Assembly (NCBI GenBank): GCA_949283655.1
Contig: CASDTH010000049.1
Coordinates: forward strand, 1-59,944
DNA length: 59,944 bases
DNA from: an uncultured bacterium
GTDB taxonomy: Bacteria > Bacillota > Clostridia > Oscillospirales > Acutalibacteraceae
Direction of reading: 5' to 3'
Shown: one piece after another, positions 24,207 to 32,397 of the stretch
Layout of the letters: the number at the start of each line of letters is the position of its first letter
How positions within the stretch are numbered: the first letter of the stretch is position 1
Made by a program: the position numbers and the translations under genes
The notes under the pieces: generated by a model
What the model saw: only the letters and a program-made list of their open reading frames with translations
Told to the model about the DNA's origin: nothing
Databases searched by the model: none

Positions 24207-25490
24207 TTACAGAGTGGTAGCAAGGCGATCCAGCTCCTGCTCAATGAAGCTGCTCTTTTTCAGGCGCGGCATTCTAATCTTGCCCTCTTTGACGACTGCA
24301 TATGGCTCACGCATCGCCTCCAGATCCTCCAACGGGTTGCGGTTAAGGAGCAGCAGATCCGCATACTTCCCAATTTCCACAGAACCGGTGATATCACTGA
24401 TGCCCAAAATTTTCGCATTAGAAAGTGTAGCGGTATAGATTGCGAAATCCGTGGAGACCTGCATCATCTTCCAAAAATACCAAACCTCACGCCACATATT
24501 ATATTGCGTGGCAAACGGACAGGAGGCGTCCGTGCCCAAGCCCACGTGAATCCCCGCCTCCATAGCGGCGCGCCCGCCTTCGCGCATGCCCTGCATAACG
24601 ACCTCGCTGTTGTAAACGCACAGCTCGTTGAGCTTGGTCACCTCAGGGGAGAGGCGCGCAAGCGGCAGGGCGGGCGAAAAGGTCAGGATCACGCCGCCAT
24701 CCCGCTCCTTCAGAACTTGCTGCATTGTTTCGTCGAAGGCAGCGCTGTGCTCCACCGTATCCACTCCGCCCTCAATGGCGACACGCATCCCGTCGGGGCT
24801 CTCTGTGTGCGAGGCCACCTTCATGCCGAGCGCGTGTGCCCGGCCGCAAACCGCCTGCGTCTGCTCGAGATTCATCTTCAACTCGCCGGGCGAGCCTTTT
24901 TTCGTGGCATCCATCACGCCGCCGGTCACGCAGATTTTAATAAAATCCGCACCCGCCTCGTGGTGCGCATCCACCAGGCGGACAAGCTCTTCCAGTGTGC
25001 AGGCCGTTTCTGCAAAAGTGCCGTCCCCGTGGCCGCCTGGCACTGTGATCGCGGTGCCGGAGCAATACATGCGGGGCCCAAGCTTTTCACCCGTGCGCAC
25101 CGCATCACGCACACGCAGGTCGGAGCCGCAAAAATCGCCCACTGCCCGCAGGGTCGTCACCCCGGAATCAAGCTCTGCCAGGGCGTGGGAAGCCACCATG
25201 GAGTCCAGCACCCGCCGCCCAAGGGGTGTGCGGACAAATTTCAGCACCGCCTTTTGCGCGCTGCCCCCGCCGAGAATTTTGCTCGGCATGCCCGTGCCAA
25301 ACAAATGCGCGTGCATATTAATGAGCCCCGGCATGATATACTTCCCTGTGCAGTCCATCCGCTCTGCGCCGGCGCAGTCAACACTGCCGATGGCTGTGAT
25401 TTTGCCATCCTCAATCAGGAGATCGGCCCTCTCCGCCCGGCAGCCCGGTTTACCGCTGATGACAAAGCCGCCTATTAACGCTCGTTTCAT
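24207..25490 (-). CDS. Amidohydrolase-superfamily metal-dependent hydrolase (prolidase/imidazolonepropionase-like)
   Basis: The 427 residues have the amidohydrolase layout: an N-terminal beta-sandwich half, the first metal motif HAHLFG (60-65), a GADFIKICVTGGV strand containing the lysine carboxylation candidate (near 170), His in KVASHTESPDGMR (about 220), VDTVEHSA (about 240), and a late Asp in GLGTDASCP (about 320). The C-terminal SVEIGKYADLLLLNRNPLEDL closes the sandwich. The closest named groups hydrolyse Xaa-Pro dipeptides or cyclic amides. It precedes the S33 peptidase in the same operon, which favours proline-peptide use (inference). The start at 25490 is chosen because MKRALIGGF begins the conserved domain. 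Confidence 0.87.
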   Translation of the reverse strand: MKRALIGGFVISGKPGCRAERADLLIEDGKITAIGSVDCAGAERMDCTGKYIMPGLINMHAHLFGTGMPSKILGGGSAQKAVLKFVRTPLGRRVLDSMVASHALAELDSGVTTLRAVGDFCGSDLRVRDAVRTGEKLGPRMYCSGTAITVPGGHGDGTFAETACTLEELVRLVDAHHEAGADFIKICVTGGVMDATKKGSPGELKMNLEQTQAVCGRAHALGMKVASHTESPDGMRVAIEGGVDTVEHSAAFDETMQQVLKERDGGVILTFSPALPLARLSPEVTKLNELCVYNSEVVMQGMREGGRAAMEAGIHVGLGTDASCPFATQYNMWREVWYFWKMMQVSTDFAIYTATLSNAKILGISDITGSVEIGKYADLLLLNRNPLEDLEAMREPYAVVKEGKIRMPRLKKSSFIEQELDRLATTL

Positions 25491-25689
25491 TGAGAAAACC
25501 TCTTTTCCGAAAAAATGCAGAATGATGCAACCAATGTATTTATCATAGCACATCTTCCCTTTCCGGGACAAGAAAATTTGCGCACCCTATTGAAAAAGCG
25601 GCAGCCACCGCCGCCGCTTTCCCATACTGGTGCATTTTTCGTTATCTCATATAGGGAAAAGCACGTTTTTACACCACCGCCTTCACGCG

Positions 25690-26715
25690 CTATCCGTCCT
25701 CACGGGTAACAATCTGCGCGCTGCCGTCATGGATATGATCCGTCAGCACAATTTCGCCTGCGTCTGTAAAGGTTGCAATCAGCCCGTCATGATCTACCGT
25801 TGCGTAGACGGCTGCATGCGCGAGCATAATCAGGTTCCATTTGACATTGGGGTATATTTTGCCGAGCTGGTTGGTGACAATCGCAATCTCCGGATCCAGC
25901 GTCCGGATAAAAAACGGATCCGTCGCCGTAGCGTAGCCGTGGTGGCCCACCTTGAGCAGATCCACCTTGCCGACGAGCGGCGCCACTCGGTTTTCCAAAT
26001 CCCCTTCAGAGGAAATATCCGCTGCGAGAAAGGCAGTGCGTTCTCCTTTCGTTACCATCACGCCGACGGAGCTGACATTCTCCCCGGCGTGCGGCTCTGT
26101 CATATCCGTCACTGTGTTAAAAAATTGCAGGGTAAAGTCACCAAAGGCAAAGGGCTCGTCTGGCAGGTCGGAAACAATCGGGATGCCCCGCGCCTCCAGC
26201 GCCTGTACCGTTTGATTGTAAACGAGATCCAGCCCCCAATTCTCCGCTTCCATCCGCTTAAGGATTCCGGGATGAAAAGGCTTGAGATACGCCTTTTGGA
26301 TGGTGATCTCCGGGTCGTTGATGATCCAGCGGAACCCGCCGATATGGTCGTAATGGCAGTGCGTCGGCAAAATAAAATCGAGCACAACCTCCCCCTGCTC
26401 GTTGACCGCCGTTTTCTTCACATAATCCAGCACAATTTGTTCATAGCCGCGCGCGCCATGCTTACGGCGGTAATTATCGGAGGAATCGCCTGCATCGATT
26501 AATGCAAAGTGGCCGTTGCTCTCTAACAGGATCGCATCGGAATTGCCGGTATTCAAAAAATGAATGCGGTCCGCCCCGGCTGTAACAACCGCAGGCTCCG
26601 GCGTAACGTCATACCGCTTTTCATAGTGGTTATAGAGCACGACGGTCAGGATATCCAGCAAAAATACCGCAGCCATCAGCGTAACCATAATATATGTTGC
26701 AATTTTTTTGACCAT
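25690..26715 (-). CDS. Membrane-anchored MBL-fold hydrolase (ComEC C-terminal-like)
   Basis: The 341 residues have one N-terminal membrane helix (about 6-28) and then a metallo-beta-lactamase fold. The metal motif THCHYDHIGG (118-127) and later VGHHGYATATDP (near 255) plus a terminal DHDG are as in the competence-protein ComEC nuclease domain and related hydrolases. The body is probably outside the cell. It is not full-length ComEC: the multi-spanning channel is missing. Roles could include extracellular phosphodiesterase or nuclease activity; the sequence does not decide. It stands alone, with 200-bp gaps on both sides in which I see no gene. Confidence 0.83.
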   Translation of the reverse strand: MVKKIATYIMVTLMAAVFLLDILTVVLYNHYEKRYDVTPEPAVVTAGADRIHFLNTGNSDAILLESNGHFALIDAGDSSDNYRRKHGARGYEQIVLDYVKKTAVNEQGEVVLDFILPTHCHYDHIGGFRWIINDPEITIQKAYLKPFHPGILKRMEAENWGLDLVYNQTVQALEARGIPIVSDLPDEPFAFGDFTLQFFNTVTDMTEPHAGENVSSVGVMVTKGERTAFLAADISSEGDLENRVAPLVGKVDLLKVGHHGYATATDPFFIRTLDPEIAIVTNQLGKIYPNVKWNLIMLAHAAVYATVDHDGLIATFTDAGEIVLTDHIHDGSAQIVTREDG

Positions 26716-26917
26716 GCAAGCAACCTCAATCGATCCCGCCGGGAAACCCTCCCCGCGAAAAATTCAAATACGCTCTGTGATTATAGCATGGGAGGAGGGG
26801 CGCTGTCCATCCGGCGCATATTTTTCATAAAATTGTAAGAAACGCGCTCCGTAATCATAGAGGTGGTAAGCCGCTTGCAGCGCTGCCGCCACGCTCTCTT
26901 GCAAATCGTTGCGGATG

Positions 26918-27637
26918 CTACAAATCCAGAAGCGCCCTCAATTCATCCCAATGCCTGATTTGCAGGCCCGGATCATCAACCTGCTCCGGCATCGTATACG
27001 CGCCTGTATACCAAACCGGAACGATCCCACACGCTTGCGCACCGAGGATATCGCACTGCAAATCATCGCCACAAAACCAGACCTCATCCGCCGGAAGCCC
27101 GGCCTTTTCCAACGCCAACTCAAAAATGCGCCGGTTCGGTTTGCGAAACAGATAATCGCTGGAGGTAATCACGCATTCAAAGGAGGCCTCCGGCAGCAGC
27201 TGTGCAAGCTTCTCGCACAGAGCCGCCCCGCTGAAGCTGATATTGCTGATCACACCGGTGCGGATTCCTTTCACAGACAAGGCTTGCAGGAGTTTCGCAA
27301 TGCCCTCTGTCGGTTCTGTTGGAATCGCGTGGCTCCAAAAAATACGTTCAACCTCCGCTTGCGAAATAGAAAACGAAATCCCGAGTGAACCATATAAATA
27401 GGCCTGAAATATGCTATTTGGCACTTCGGTGTGCAAAAGGTGCCGCGTGGAAGGCTCCAGCCGACCGAGCTCGCGATTGATTGCATTGGCCTCGCGCTGA
27501 ATTGCCTGCGGTGTGAGGCGCCGTGGATTACTCACGGCATAGCGCATCACCGCAGCCGTGCCGCGAACGCCGTCAAAAGCCGCTTCGCTTACCAGCGTTT
27601 GCCCATAATCAAAGAAGATCATTTTCGGCGTGCGCAT
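26918..27637 (-). CDS. HAD-superfamily hydrolase
   Basis: The 239 residues contain the HAD motifs in order: I, FFDYGQT (nucleophile Asp10), II, GVISNISFSG (near 125), III, the Lys in LFRKPNRRIFELAL (near 165), and IV, FCGDDLQCDILGA (near 190). A helical cap lies between motif I and II, the class I architecture of phosphoglycolate phosphatase and beta-phosphoglucomutase relatives. It is probably a small-metabolite phosphatase. The start at 27637 (MRTPKM) is supported by GGGAGGAGTGGGC and family length. Confidence 0.87.
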   Translation of the reverse strand: MRTPKMIFFDYGQTLVSEAAFDGVRGTAAVMRYAVSNPRRLTPQAIQREANAINRELGRLEPSTRHLLHTEVPNSIFQAYLYGSLGISFSISQAEVERIFWSHAIPTEPTEGIAKLLQALSVKGIRTGVISNISFSGAALCEKLAQLLPEASFECVITSSDYLFRKPNRRIFELALEKAGLPADEVWFCGDDLQCDILGAQACGIVPVWYTGAYTMPEQVDDPGLQIRHWDELRALLDL

Positions 27638-27692
27638 GCAGCCCACTCCTCCCTTCATCAAAGCATCCGTGCGCAGAGGAAGACGCCCCCGC

Positions 27693-28742
27693 CTACTCTT
27701 TTTTTCGAAAGATAAACAGCTTGCTGAATACATAGTTGAGGATCACGATCACGATCTGCACAATGAATTTCGCCAGCATCTCACCCATGCTCATCAGGCT
27801 GACAAACAGATACATCAGCCCCATATCCACCAGCAGGGAAAACAGCCGTGCGGACACAAAGCCTGCAAATTCCTTGCCCAAAACGGCCGCCCGCCAGCTT
27901 TTGCTGCGAAACACAAAAATTTTGTTGGTCACAAAGGCAAACAGAACAGCCGCAACCCACGAGAGCGCGTTGGCGGCCAGATAGTTTTTATCCTTCAGGA
28001 ACACTTCTGTTCCCAGCAACTCATTGAAAACATAAAACGAGCCCATAGAGACAACGGTCGTCAGCAACCCAAAAAACACATAACTGACAAACTCATGGTT
28101 GGCAAGGCTCAGCAGCTTCTCAAAAGCCGTATGGTAGCCGTGATCCGCCCCCTGGGCAGAAGGCTCCAGCATGCGCATCCGTTCCCCTGCGTGCAGATAG
28201 GGCCCATAGGCTGAAAACAGATGCAGAAGAAACCACATGAAAAGGCTTTTCCCTTTACAATTAGGCGCACAGGGGATCGCCTTGACGGAAAGGCCCATAT
28301 ATACCGCAGCAGCGGAAAGAAAGGCCGCTGCCCCCTCCCCCTTCTCCGGGAGGCAGTCCAGTAAAGGCGAAAGCCTGTCCGCCCGGAGGAGCACAAAGGC
28401 CGGGTTGCCCGTGGGTAGCCAGCGCATCGTAAAATAGGAGAGCAGCACCCGGTCCAACCATGCGGCAAAGCCTTTACCGCCCTGCCCAACCAGGCAGCTG
28501 CTTTCGCCCCGCTGCGGCCACGCCTTCTCAAATTCCGCCGGGGAACAGCCCTCGCCCGGCAGAAGGATATAATCCGCCCCACCGTGCAGCGCCGCCTGTA
28601 ATGAGGCGCGCGCGTCTGCTCCCAGAGCCACCGCCGTGCACGCCGCTCCCCATGTGCTGGCAGCCGCCTGCCACAGCGGCAGCTCGCGCTCTTCCTTTAA
28701 AAGAATCCACAGCTGATCCAATGCCATGCCCCCCTGTTCCAT
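27693..28742 (-). CDS. GtrA-family membrane protein fused to an eroded glycosyltransferase-like domain
   Basis: The C-terminal 130 residues (from about 218, NHEFVSYVFFGLLTTVVSMG) are a four-helix GtrA domain, including the family features AANALSWVAAVLFAFVTNKIFVF and LNYVFSKLFIFRKK. GtrA proteins move lipid-linked sugars or support cell-wall glycosylation. The N-terminal 215 residues occupy the place where many relatives carry a GT2 glycosyltransferase. They keep a few GT2-like segments but show no DxD metal motif, so the domain may be catalytically dead or different. The start is uncertain: ATG at 28742, or 28727 (MALDQLW) just after a G-run. It lies 55 bp before the HAD gene and diverges from ispE. 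Confidence 0.8.
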   Translation of the reverse strand: MEQGGMALDQLWILLKEERELPLWQAAASTWGAACTAVALGADARASLQAALHGGADYILLPGEGCSPAEFEKAWPQRGESSCLVGQGGKGFAAWLDRVLLSYFTMRWLPTGNPAFVLLRADRLSPLLDCLPEKGEGAAAFLSAAAVYMGLSVKAIPCAPNCKGKSLFMWFLLHLFSAYGPYLHAGERMRMLEPSAQGADHGYHTAFEKLLSLANHEFVSYVFFGLLTTVVSMGSFYVFNELLGTEVFLKDKNYLAANALSWVAAVLFAFVTNKIFVFRSKSWRAAVLGKEFAGFVSARLFSLLVDMGLMYLFVSLMSMGEMLAKFIVQIVIVILNYVFSKLFIFRKKE

Positions 28743-28930
28743 TCACCAGCCGCCCTGCCGGCGCACAGCTTCTGCCAACAAAAATGAATTGCATTTTATT
28801 GTATCACCCAACCTCCGGTTTGGCAATCTTTCTCCCTCCTGAATTTCTCAGAACCGCTTTTTTCGGTGAGAGGCTTATGATAGAATAAAGATATAAAATG
28901 CTTCCATATTCAGGAAAGGCGGCGATCCCT

Positions 28931-29803
28931 ATGCGCGTTTCGGTCAAAGCGGCGGCAAAAATCAATTTGATGCTGGATATTATCGAGCGGCTTCCAAACG
29001 GCTATCACAGCCTTTGGATGGTGATGCAATCCGTTAGTTTATACGATACGGTCGCCATCGAGCGCACCGGCACAGGTAAGATTGTGCTCTCCTGCTCTGA
29101 CAGCCGCCTTCCTGCGGATGAGACCAACCTGGCATTCAAAGCGGCGCGCGCGTTTTTTGAAGCCACCGGCATTGTAAACGACGGCGTAGCCATCTCGATT
29201 GAAAAGCACATCCCCTTCGCGGCAGGCCTCGCCGGGGGCAGCGCAGATGCAGCAGCAACGCTGATCGGTCTCGACCATGCATATGGTGCGGGCCTGCGGC
29301 TCCGCGCGCTCCACAAAATCGGGCTGACGCTTGGGGCCGACGTGCCTTTTTGCCTCCAGGGGGGCACCATGCTCGCCCAGCATATTGGCGAGCTGCTCAC
29401 CCCTGTGCCGGAGCTGCCCGATTGTTTCATTGTGTTGGCCAAGCCCACTCAAGGGGTTTCCACGGCAGAGGCCTACCGGCTGTGCGACAGTGCGTCCAAT
29501 TTACGCGCGCCGGATAAGCGCGGCATGCTCGATGCGCTGCTCGCCGAGGATTTAAGCGGGGCCGCCCGTCTGGTTGGGAACGTATTTGAGCAGGTGATCG
29601 ATGTGCCAGAGCGCATCTCCATTAAGGCCGCCATGCGGGAATATGGGGCGCTCGGCTGCTGCATGAGCGGCAGCGGTCCCACTGTTTTCGGCCTGTTCGA
29701 GTTGGAGGAGCAGGCGCTCGCTTGTGCGGAAAGCCTTCGTTCTATCGTGCCGGAGGTGTTCGTCTGCCGCCCCGTGGAGGAGGGCTGCGTTATCACACCG
29801 TAA
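28931..29803 (+). CDS. ispE: 4-diphosphocytidyl-2-C-methyl-D-erythritol kinase
   Basis: The 290-residue GHMP kinase phosphorylates CDP-methylerythritol in the MEP pathway to isoprenoid precursors. Visible motifs: AAAKINLMLDI at the N-terminus with the catalytic Lys region, the ATP-binding glycine loop IPFAAGLAGGSADAAATL near 95, VPFCLQGGTMLA near 140, and the C-terminal CCMSGSGPTVFGLF loop near 245. The start at 28931 (MRVSVKA) follows AGGAAAGG by about 12 bp; an upstream ATG at 28898 would add 11 residues. It is followed by the terminator that overlaps the spoIIR promoter. Confidence 0.95.
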   Translation: MRVSVKAAAKINLMLDIIERLPNGYHSLWMVMQSVSLYDTVAIERTGTGKIVLSCSDSRLPADETNLAFKAARAFFEATGIVNDGVAISIEKHIPFAAGLAGGSADAAATLIGLDHAYGAGLRLRALHKIGLTLGADVPFCLQGGTMLAQHIGELLTPVPELPDCFIVLAKPTQGVSTAEAYRLCDSASNLRAPDKRGMLDALLAEDLSGAARLVGNVFEQVIDVPERISIKAAMREYGALGCCMSGSGPTVFGLFELEEQALACAESLRSIVPEVFVCRPVEEGCVITP

Positions 29804-29841
29804 CGGGCGTTCTCATTTTTTAAAGCGAACACAGTGCTTTT

Positions 29842-29870
29842 GTATAAGCGAAAAAAATCCCGTCCATACT
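29842..29870 (+). promoter_or_regulatory. Candidate SigF/SigG-type promoter of spoIIR
   Basis: GTATA (29842-29846), a 15-bp spacer and GTCCATACT (29862-29870). The known SigF consensus is GyATA-N15-GGnnAnAnT, so the -35 and the spacing match and the -10 differs at one fixed position. The predicted start near 29877 falls inside the loop of the terminator hairpin. SpoIIR is SigF-dependent in Bacillus. Confidence 0.6.
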
Positions 29871-29901
29871 CTTGTTACCCAAAGAGAGGACGGGATTTTT
29901 T
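29857..29901 (+). terminator. Terminator of ispE overlapping the spoIIR start region
   Basis: ATCCCGTCC (29857-29865) pairs perfectly with GGACGGGAT (29888-29896) and runs into six T just before the spoIIR ATG at 29902. The left side carries an A-run, so the hairpin could work in both directions. The right arm contains the probable spoIIR ribosome-binding site (AGAGAGGACGGG). Confidence 0.85.
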
Positions 29902-30603
29902 ATGAGATTAAAACGAATCGAGGCTGCGCTTCTCTGCGCCGTGCTGCTGGTTTCCCTGCTGAGCATCACGAGTTTTTCCTCCGCCTGCTCCCAAATTCGG
30001 GAGAGCGTGCTGCGCCTGCATGTGCTCGCGAATTCGGACAGCGACGCGGACCAATCGCTCAAGCTCCAGGTGCGTGACGCTGTGCTTGCCGAGGGCGCGC
30101 ATATCTTTGACGGTTCTTTAACGGCAGAGGAGGCCGAGGCTGCCATCGCCAAAGCGCTCCCGCAGCTTGAGCAGGCCGCGCGCGATGAAATCCAAGCGCA
30201 GGGTTATTCCTATGATGTGCGTATCACCCTCAGTGAGGAATTTTTTACCACCCGCACCTATGATGGGAAGATCACGCTGCCCGCAGGCCGTTACCGAGCG
30301 GTGCGCGTTATCATCGGCAAGGGAGAGGGGCACAACTGGTGGTGCATTATGTTTCCGCCGCTGTGCCTGCCCACCGCGCAGGGCAGCGCCAGCCTCGACG
30401 GTGTGCTGACGGGTAGGCAGGAGCGCATTGTGCGCAGCTCCCCCCGGTATGAGCCCCGGTTTAAGATTGTGGAATGGATTGAGCGGCTGCGTGAAGCCCT
30501 GAAGGACGAACCCGATTCGGAGGCCGAAACGGATTATTTCACTGTTACACAACTGCCGAAAGAAGCTTTTCGCGAAACCTTGCCCGGCGCCGGTTCTCAA
30601 TAA
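29902..30603 (+). CDS. spoIIR: Stage II sporulation protein R
   Basis: The 233 residues match SpoIIR, the forespore signal that triggers SpoIIGA to process pro-SigE in the mother cell. An N-terminal hydrophobic segment (ALLCAVLLVSLLSITSF, about 7-23) exports it to the intermembrane space. Family signatures: IRESVLRLHVLANSDSDADQ near 35, an LKLQVRDAVL segment, and VRVIIGKGEGHNWWCIMFP followed by PLCLP near 140. The start at 29902 gives MRLKRIEAALL with a normal signal sequence. Its stop overlaps the convergent gerQ-like stop by 7 bp. It is clear evidence of an endospore-forming lineage. Confidence 0.95.
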   Translation: MRLKRIEAALLCAVLLVSLLSITSFSSACSQIRESVLRLHVLANSDSDADQSLKLQVRDAVLAEGAHIFDGSLTAEEAEAAIAKALPQLEQAARDEIQAQGYSYDVRITLSEEFFTTRTYDGKITLPAGRYRAVRVIIGKGEGHNWWCIMFPPLCLPTAQGSASLDGVLTGRQERIVRSSPRYEPRFKIVEWIERLREALKDEPDSEAETDYFTVTQLPKEAFRETLPGAGSQ

Positions 30604-31109
30604 CCGTTGCGTGGCCCTCTTGGCGTGCCCATGCTCCCCTGCCCCCGCAAACCCTGTGCAGATGTAGAAGGCCCCATATCGTTACGCTGAGCCCCGGGGC
30701 CATTTTGCAGGTTGGGTTGCTGGTTGGTCATCCACGGCAGATTGCTCATGTTTCGCATAGCGGTATTCTGCCGTCCTTGCAGATCATAAAACGAAATAAA
30801 TTTCAGCGAGTAGATATCACACACCATATAGCGGTTTTCATTCGGCTGGTAAAGCGTCATGTAGTTGACGCCAGAGGAATAGAGAAACCCCTCCCTGCGG
30901 ACAATGGTATTCGTCCCAATCAGGAATTCACAGCTGACCGGCTGGCCAATATTGGAGCGCAAAATTGCCGAAAGAGAATCCAGATAATATTGCTCTGCGT
31001 TCTGCGGCGTCTCCATTTGCTCCTCGGTGAGACCGGCCTCCTCGGCAGGATTCAGGTGAAGGCCTCCCGTTTGCCCACCCGGGTTGAATTGATTTGTGTT
31101 ACCATCCAT
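30597..31109 (-). CDS. GerQ-like spore coat/germination protein
   Basis: In the 170 residues, a central domain (about 40-110: YYLDSLSAILRSNIGQPVSC, later VNYMTLYQPNENRYMVCDIY and SLKFISFYD) resembles GerQ, the coat protein needed for CwlJ localisation in Bacillus spores. The flanks are Gly/Asn/Gln-rich and disordered, as in other coat proteins, with a C-terminal Gly/Pro/Arg tail. The next gene upstream (31148-31588) is CwlJ-like, and paired cwlJ-gerQ genes are known in Bacillus anthracis relatives. Lysine and glutamine content suggests crosslinking, but that is inference. I rest the call on both the domain and the neighbour. Confidence 0.72.
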   Translation of the reverse strand: MDGNTNQFNPGGQTGGLHLNPAEEAGLTEEQMETPQNAEQYYLDSLSAILRSNIGQPVSCEFLIGTNTIVRREGFLYSSGVNYMTLYQPNENRYMVCDIYSLKFISFYDLQGRQNTAMRNMSNLPWMTNQQPNLQNGPGAQRNDMGPSTSAQGLRGQGSMGTPRGPRNGY

Positions 31110-31147
31110 GTTGACACGCCTCCAGTCATCATTACAAAATCAAACTG

Positions 31148-31588
31148 TCAGGTTTGATAATAGGCATTTGTAGGGTTATAAAAGCAGTGGTTTTCAATGC
31201 GCGCCACAAAATAACCAACATTGCTGGGAAAATAATCGCTGCAGCTCTCGGAATAGGGGTTAAAAAACCAAAGCGCCTGGCCGACGTTATACAACCTCTG
31301 GCCCGAAATCGCCCAATCCGCGATCTCATAATGAATCGCCTCCGGGCGCATATTATAAATATTCTGCGGATTTGGAGCTCCTCCAACGTATTCCTTAACG
31401 CAGGTAAACTGGTCAGGCTGAAAAATAATATTGCGGATGCTCCCCTGCCCAACCCGCTGGTACTCTCCGCCCGGCGCATGCACCCGGTTCATCACCACGC
31501 CTGCCACTGCACGCATCCCCGCATCCCCCTCCCCACCTGCTTCACATTGAATCAACCGCGCCAGCAGCTCGCGGTCTGAAAAAGCCAT
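31148..31588 (-). CDS. cwlJ: Spore cortex-lytic cell wall hydrolase (SleB/CwlJ family)
   Basis: The 146 residues, from MAFSDRELLARLI, form a single hydrolase_2 domain: LIQCEAGGEGDAGMRAVAGV includes the catalytic Glu, then VMNRVHAP, IIFQPDQFTCV and ALWFFNPYSES (the FxNP segment), as in CwlJ/SleB enzymes. There is no signal peptide or peptidoglycan-binding domain, typical of CwlJ rather than SleB. CwlJ degrades cortex muramic-lactam peptidoglycan during germination. GGGAGGAGGGGACGCG precedes the chosen ATG. It is followed 38 bp later by the gerQ-like gene, consistent with an operon. Confidence 0.9.
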   Translation of the reverse strand: MAFSDRELLARLIQCEAGGEGDAGMRAVAGVVMNRVHAPGGEYQRVGQGSIRNIIFQPDQFTCVKEYVGGAPNPQNIYNMRPEAIHYEIADWAISGQRLYNVGQALWFFNPYSESCSDYFPSNVGYFVARIENHCFYNPTNAYYQT

Positions 31589-31613
31589 CGCGTCCCCTCC
31601 TCCCGCATGCAAA

Positions 31614-31642
31614 TCTATATGCGAAGCACATCGTATTTATGC
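31614..31642 (-). promoter_or_regulatory. Weak candidate SigE-type promoter of cwlJ-gerQ
   Basis: On the minus strand GCATAAA (31642-31636), a 14-bp spacer and CATATAGA (31621-31614) partly match the SigE consensus kmATATT-N14-CATACAnT. Position and expected mother-cell regulation fit. Confidence 0.35.
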
Positions 31643-31673
31643 TTTCCGCACTTCAAAAAGAGTGGACTCTCCC

Positions 31674-31714
31674 AAAAGAGTCAGAGCAGGCTGGTTGCCC
31701 GCTCTGACTCTTTT
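31674..31714 (-). terminator. Bidirectional-looking terminator after the 72-residue gene
   Basis: AAAAGAGTCAGAGC (31674-31687) pairs perfectly with GCTCTGACTCTTTT (31701-31714); T-runs occur on both strands. On the minus strand it separates the small gene at 31825-32043 from cwlJ. Confidence 0.85.
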
Positions 31715-31733
31715 CCTTTATTTATAAAGCTAT

Positions 31734-31750
31734 TTCACTTGTCAAGTGAA
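31734..31750. promoter_or_regulatory. Perfect 17-bp palindrome, possible operator
   Basis: TTCACTTG-T-CAAGTGAA is symmetric over 8 bp on each side. It lies between the 72-residue gene and the terminator. It could also be the foot of a hairpin in the mRNA 3' end. Confidence 0.35.
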
Positions 31751-31824
31751 TTAACGGCGCACACGCAGCAGCCTAAAACCACTGCGAAACTGGATACTCC
31801 AGCTAACCTCTATGCCGCCCGCTC

Positions 31825-32043
31825 TCAGCAGCCACGAGTCGGGAATATACGCCGAATGCGCATGGCCGTAATCTGCGGCGGAAAGCTCTGAGCCATTACA
31901 CCGTTATACCAGATGCTTACAATATCCCCGATAAAAAAACAGCACGTCTGATTGACATGCACAATAACAGTCTGCCCGGTTGCCCGGTCCCTAACCAGCA
32001 GGCTTCTTGGGCGCACCTCCCGCACGATAGCGATCATAAGCAT
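31825..32043 (-). CDS. Small conserved-looking protein of unknown function (72 aa)
   Basis: The 72 residues begin MLMIAIVREVRPRSLLVRDR and continue with a TGQTVIVHVNQTCCFFIGD strand-turn pattern, then IWYNGVMAQSFPPQITAMRI. The strand spacing suggests a small beta-barrel of OB or SH3 type with a CC pair. A perfect AGGAGGTG site eight bases before the ATG argues that it is real. It sits upstream of the spore hydrolase genes on the same strand but is separated from them by a terminator, so it is probably its own unit. I do not know its role. Confidence 0.7.
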   Translation of the reverse strand: MLMIAIVREVRPRSLLVRDRATGQTVIVHVNQTCCFFIGDIVSIWYNGVMAQSFPPQITAMRIRRIFPTRGC

Positions 32044-32397
32044 AGCTCTGCACCTCCTACAATAAAATGTGGCACAGAATCAGTGTATGCCCCGAGGAGG
32101 CCGAACGCTTCAACGAAAACGCCGCCGCTGCTTTCAGCGGCTTCCAACAAGCAGGCGTCATAGCCTCTGGAGTGCCTCCAAAACATGGTAAGTGCCCACA
32201 GCTTCACGCTTACCCTGCGGCTTCCTCCTCACTCCCGCCCACTGAAGGGCAGAAGCGTGCTCGCTTGATCCATTTGACCGGCCATTAAAGTCCCCGCACA
32301 AGCTCGTGTTCTGCTATTCTCTTCGTGAAAGCACCCGACGTATGCCCTGGAACATACCTATCAAACCCTTTATCCATGCTGCACGAGTACACTCTAC
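32044..32397 (-). other. 354-bp gap without a gene; hairpins only
   Basis: On the minus strand, GCCGCTG-AAAG-CAGCGGC (about 32128-32145) followed by GGCGTTTTCG could terminate the MATE transcript. Further upstream GGTAAG pairs with CTTACC around 32188-32216. Short plus-strand frames have no ribosome-binding sites and odd composition. No gene is supported. Confidence 0.5.

Noticed and set aside
24192..25478. 428-codon plus-strand ORF opposite the amidohydrolase
   Set aside because: His/Arg/Ala-rich shadow; the minus-strand frame has full amidohydrolase motifs.
31734..31750. Palindrome as the operator of a named regulator
   Set aside because: Symmetric, but no named regulator site could be matched; listed only as a possible operator.
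32067..32288. 73-codon plus-strand ORF in the gap after the MATE gene
   Set aside because: No ribosome-binding site and overlaps hairpins; no similarity recognised.
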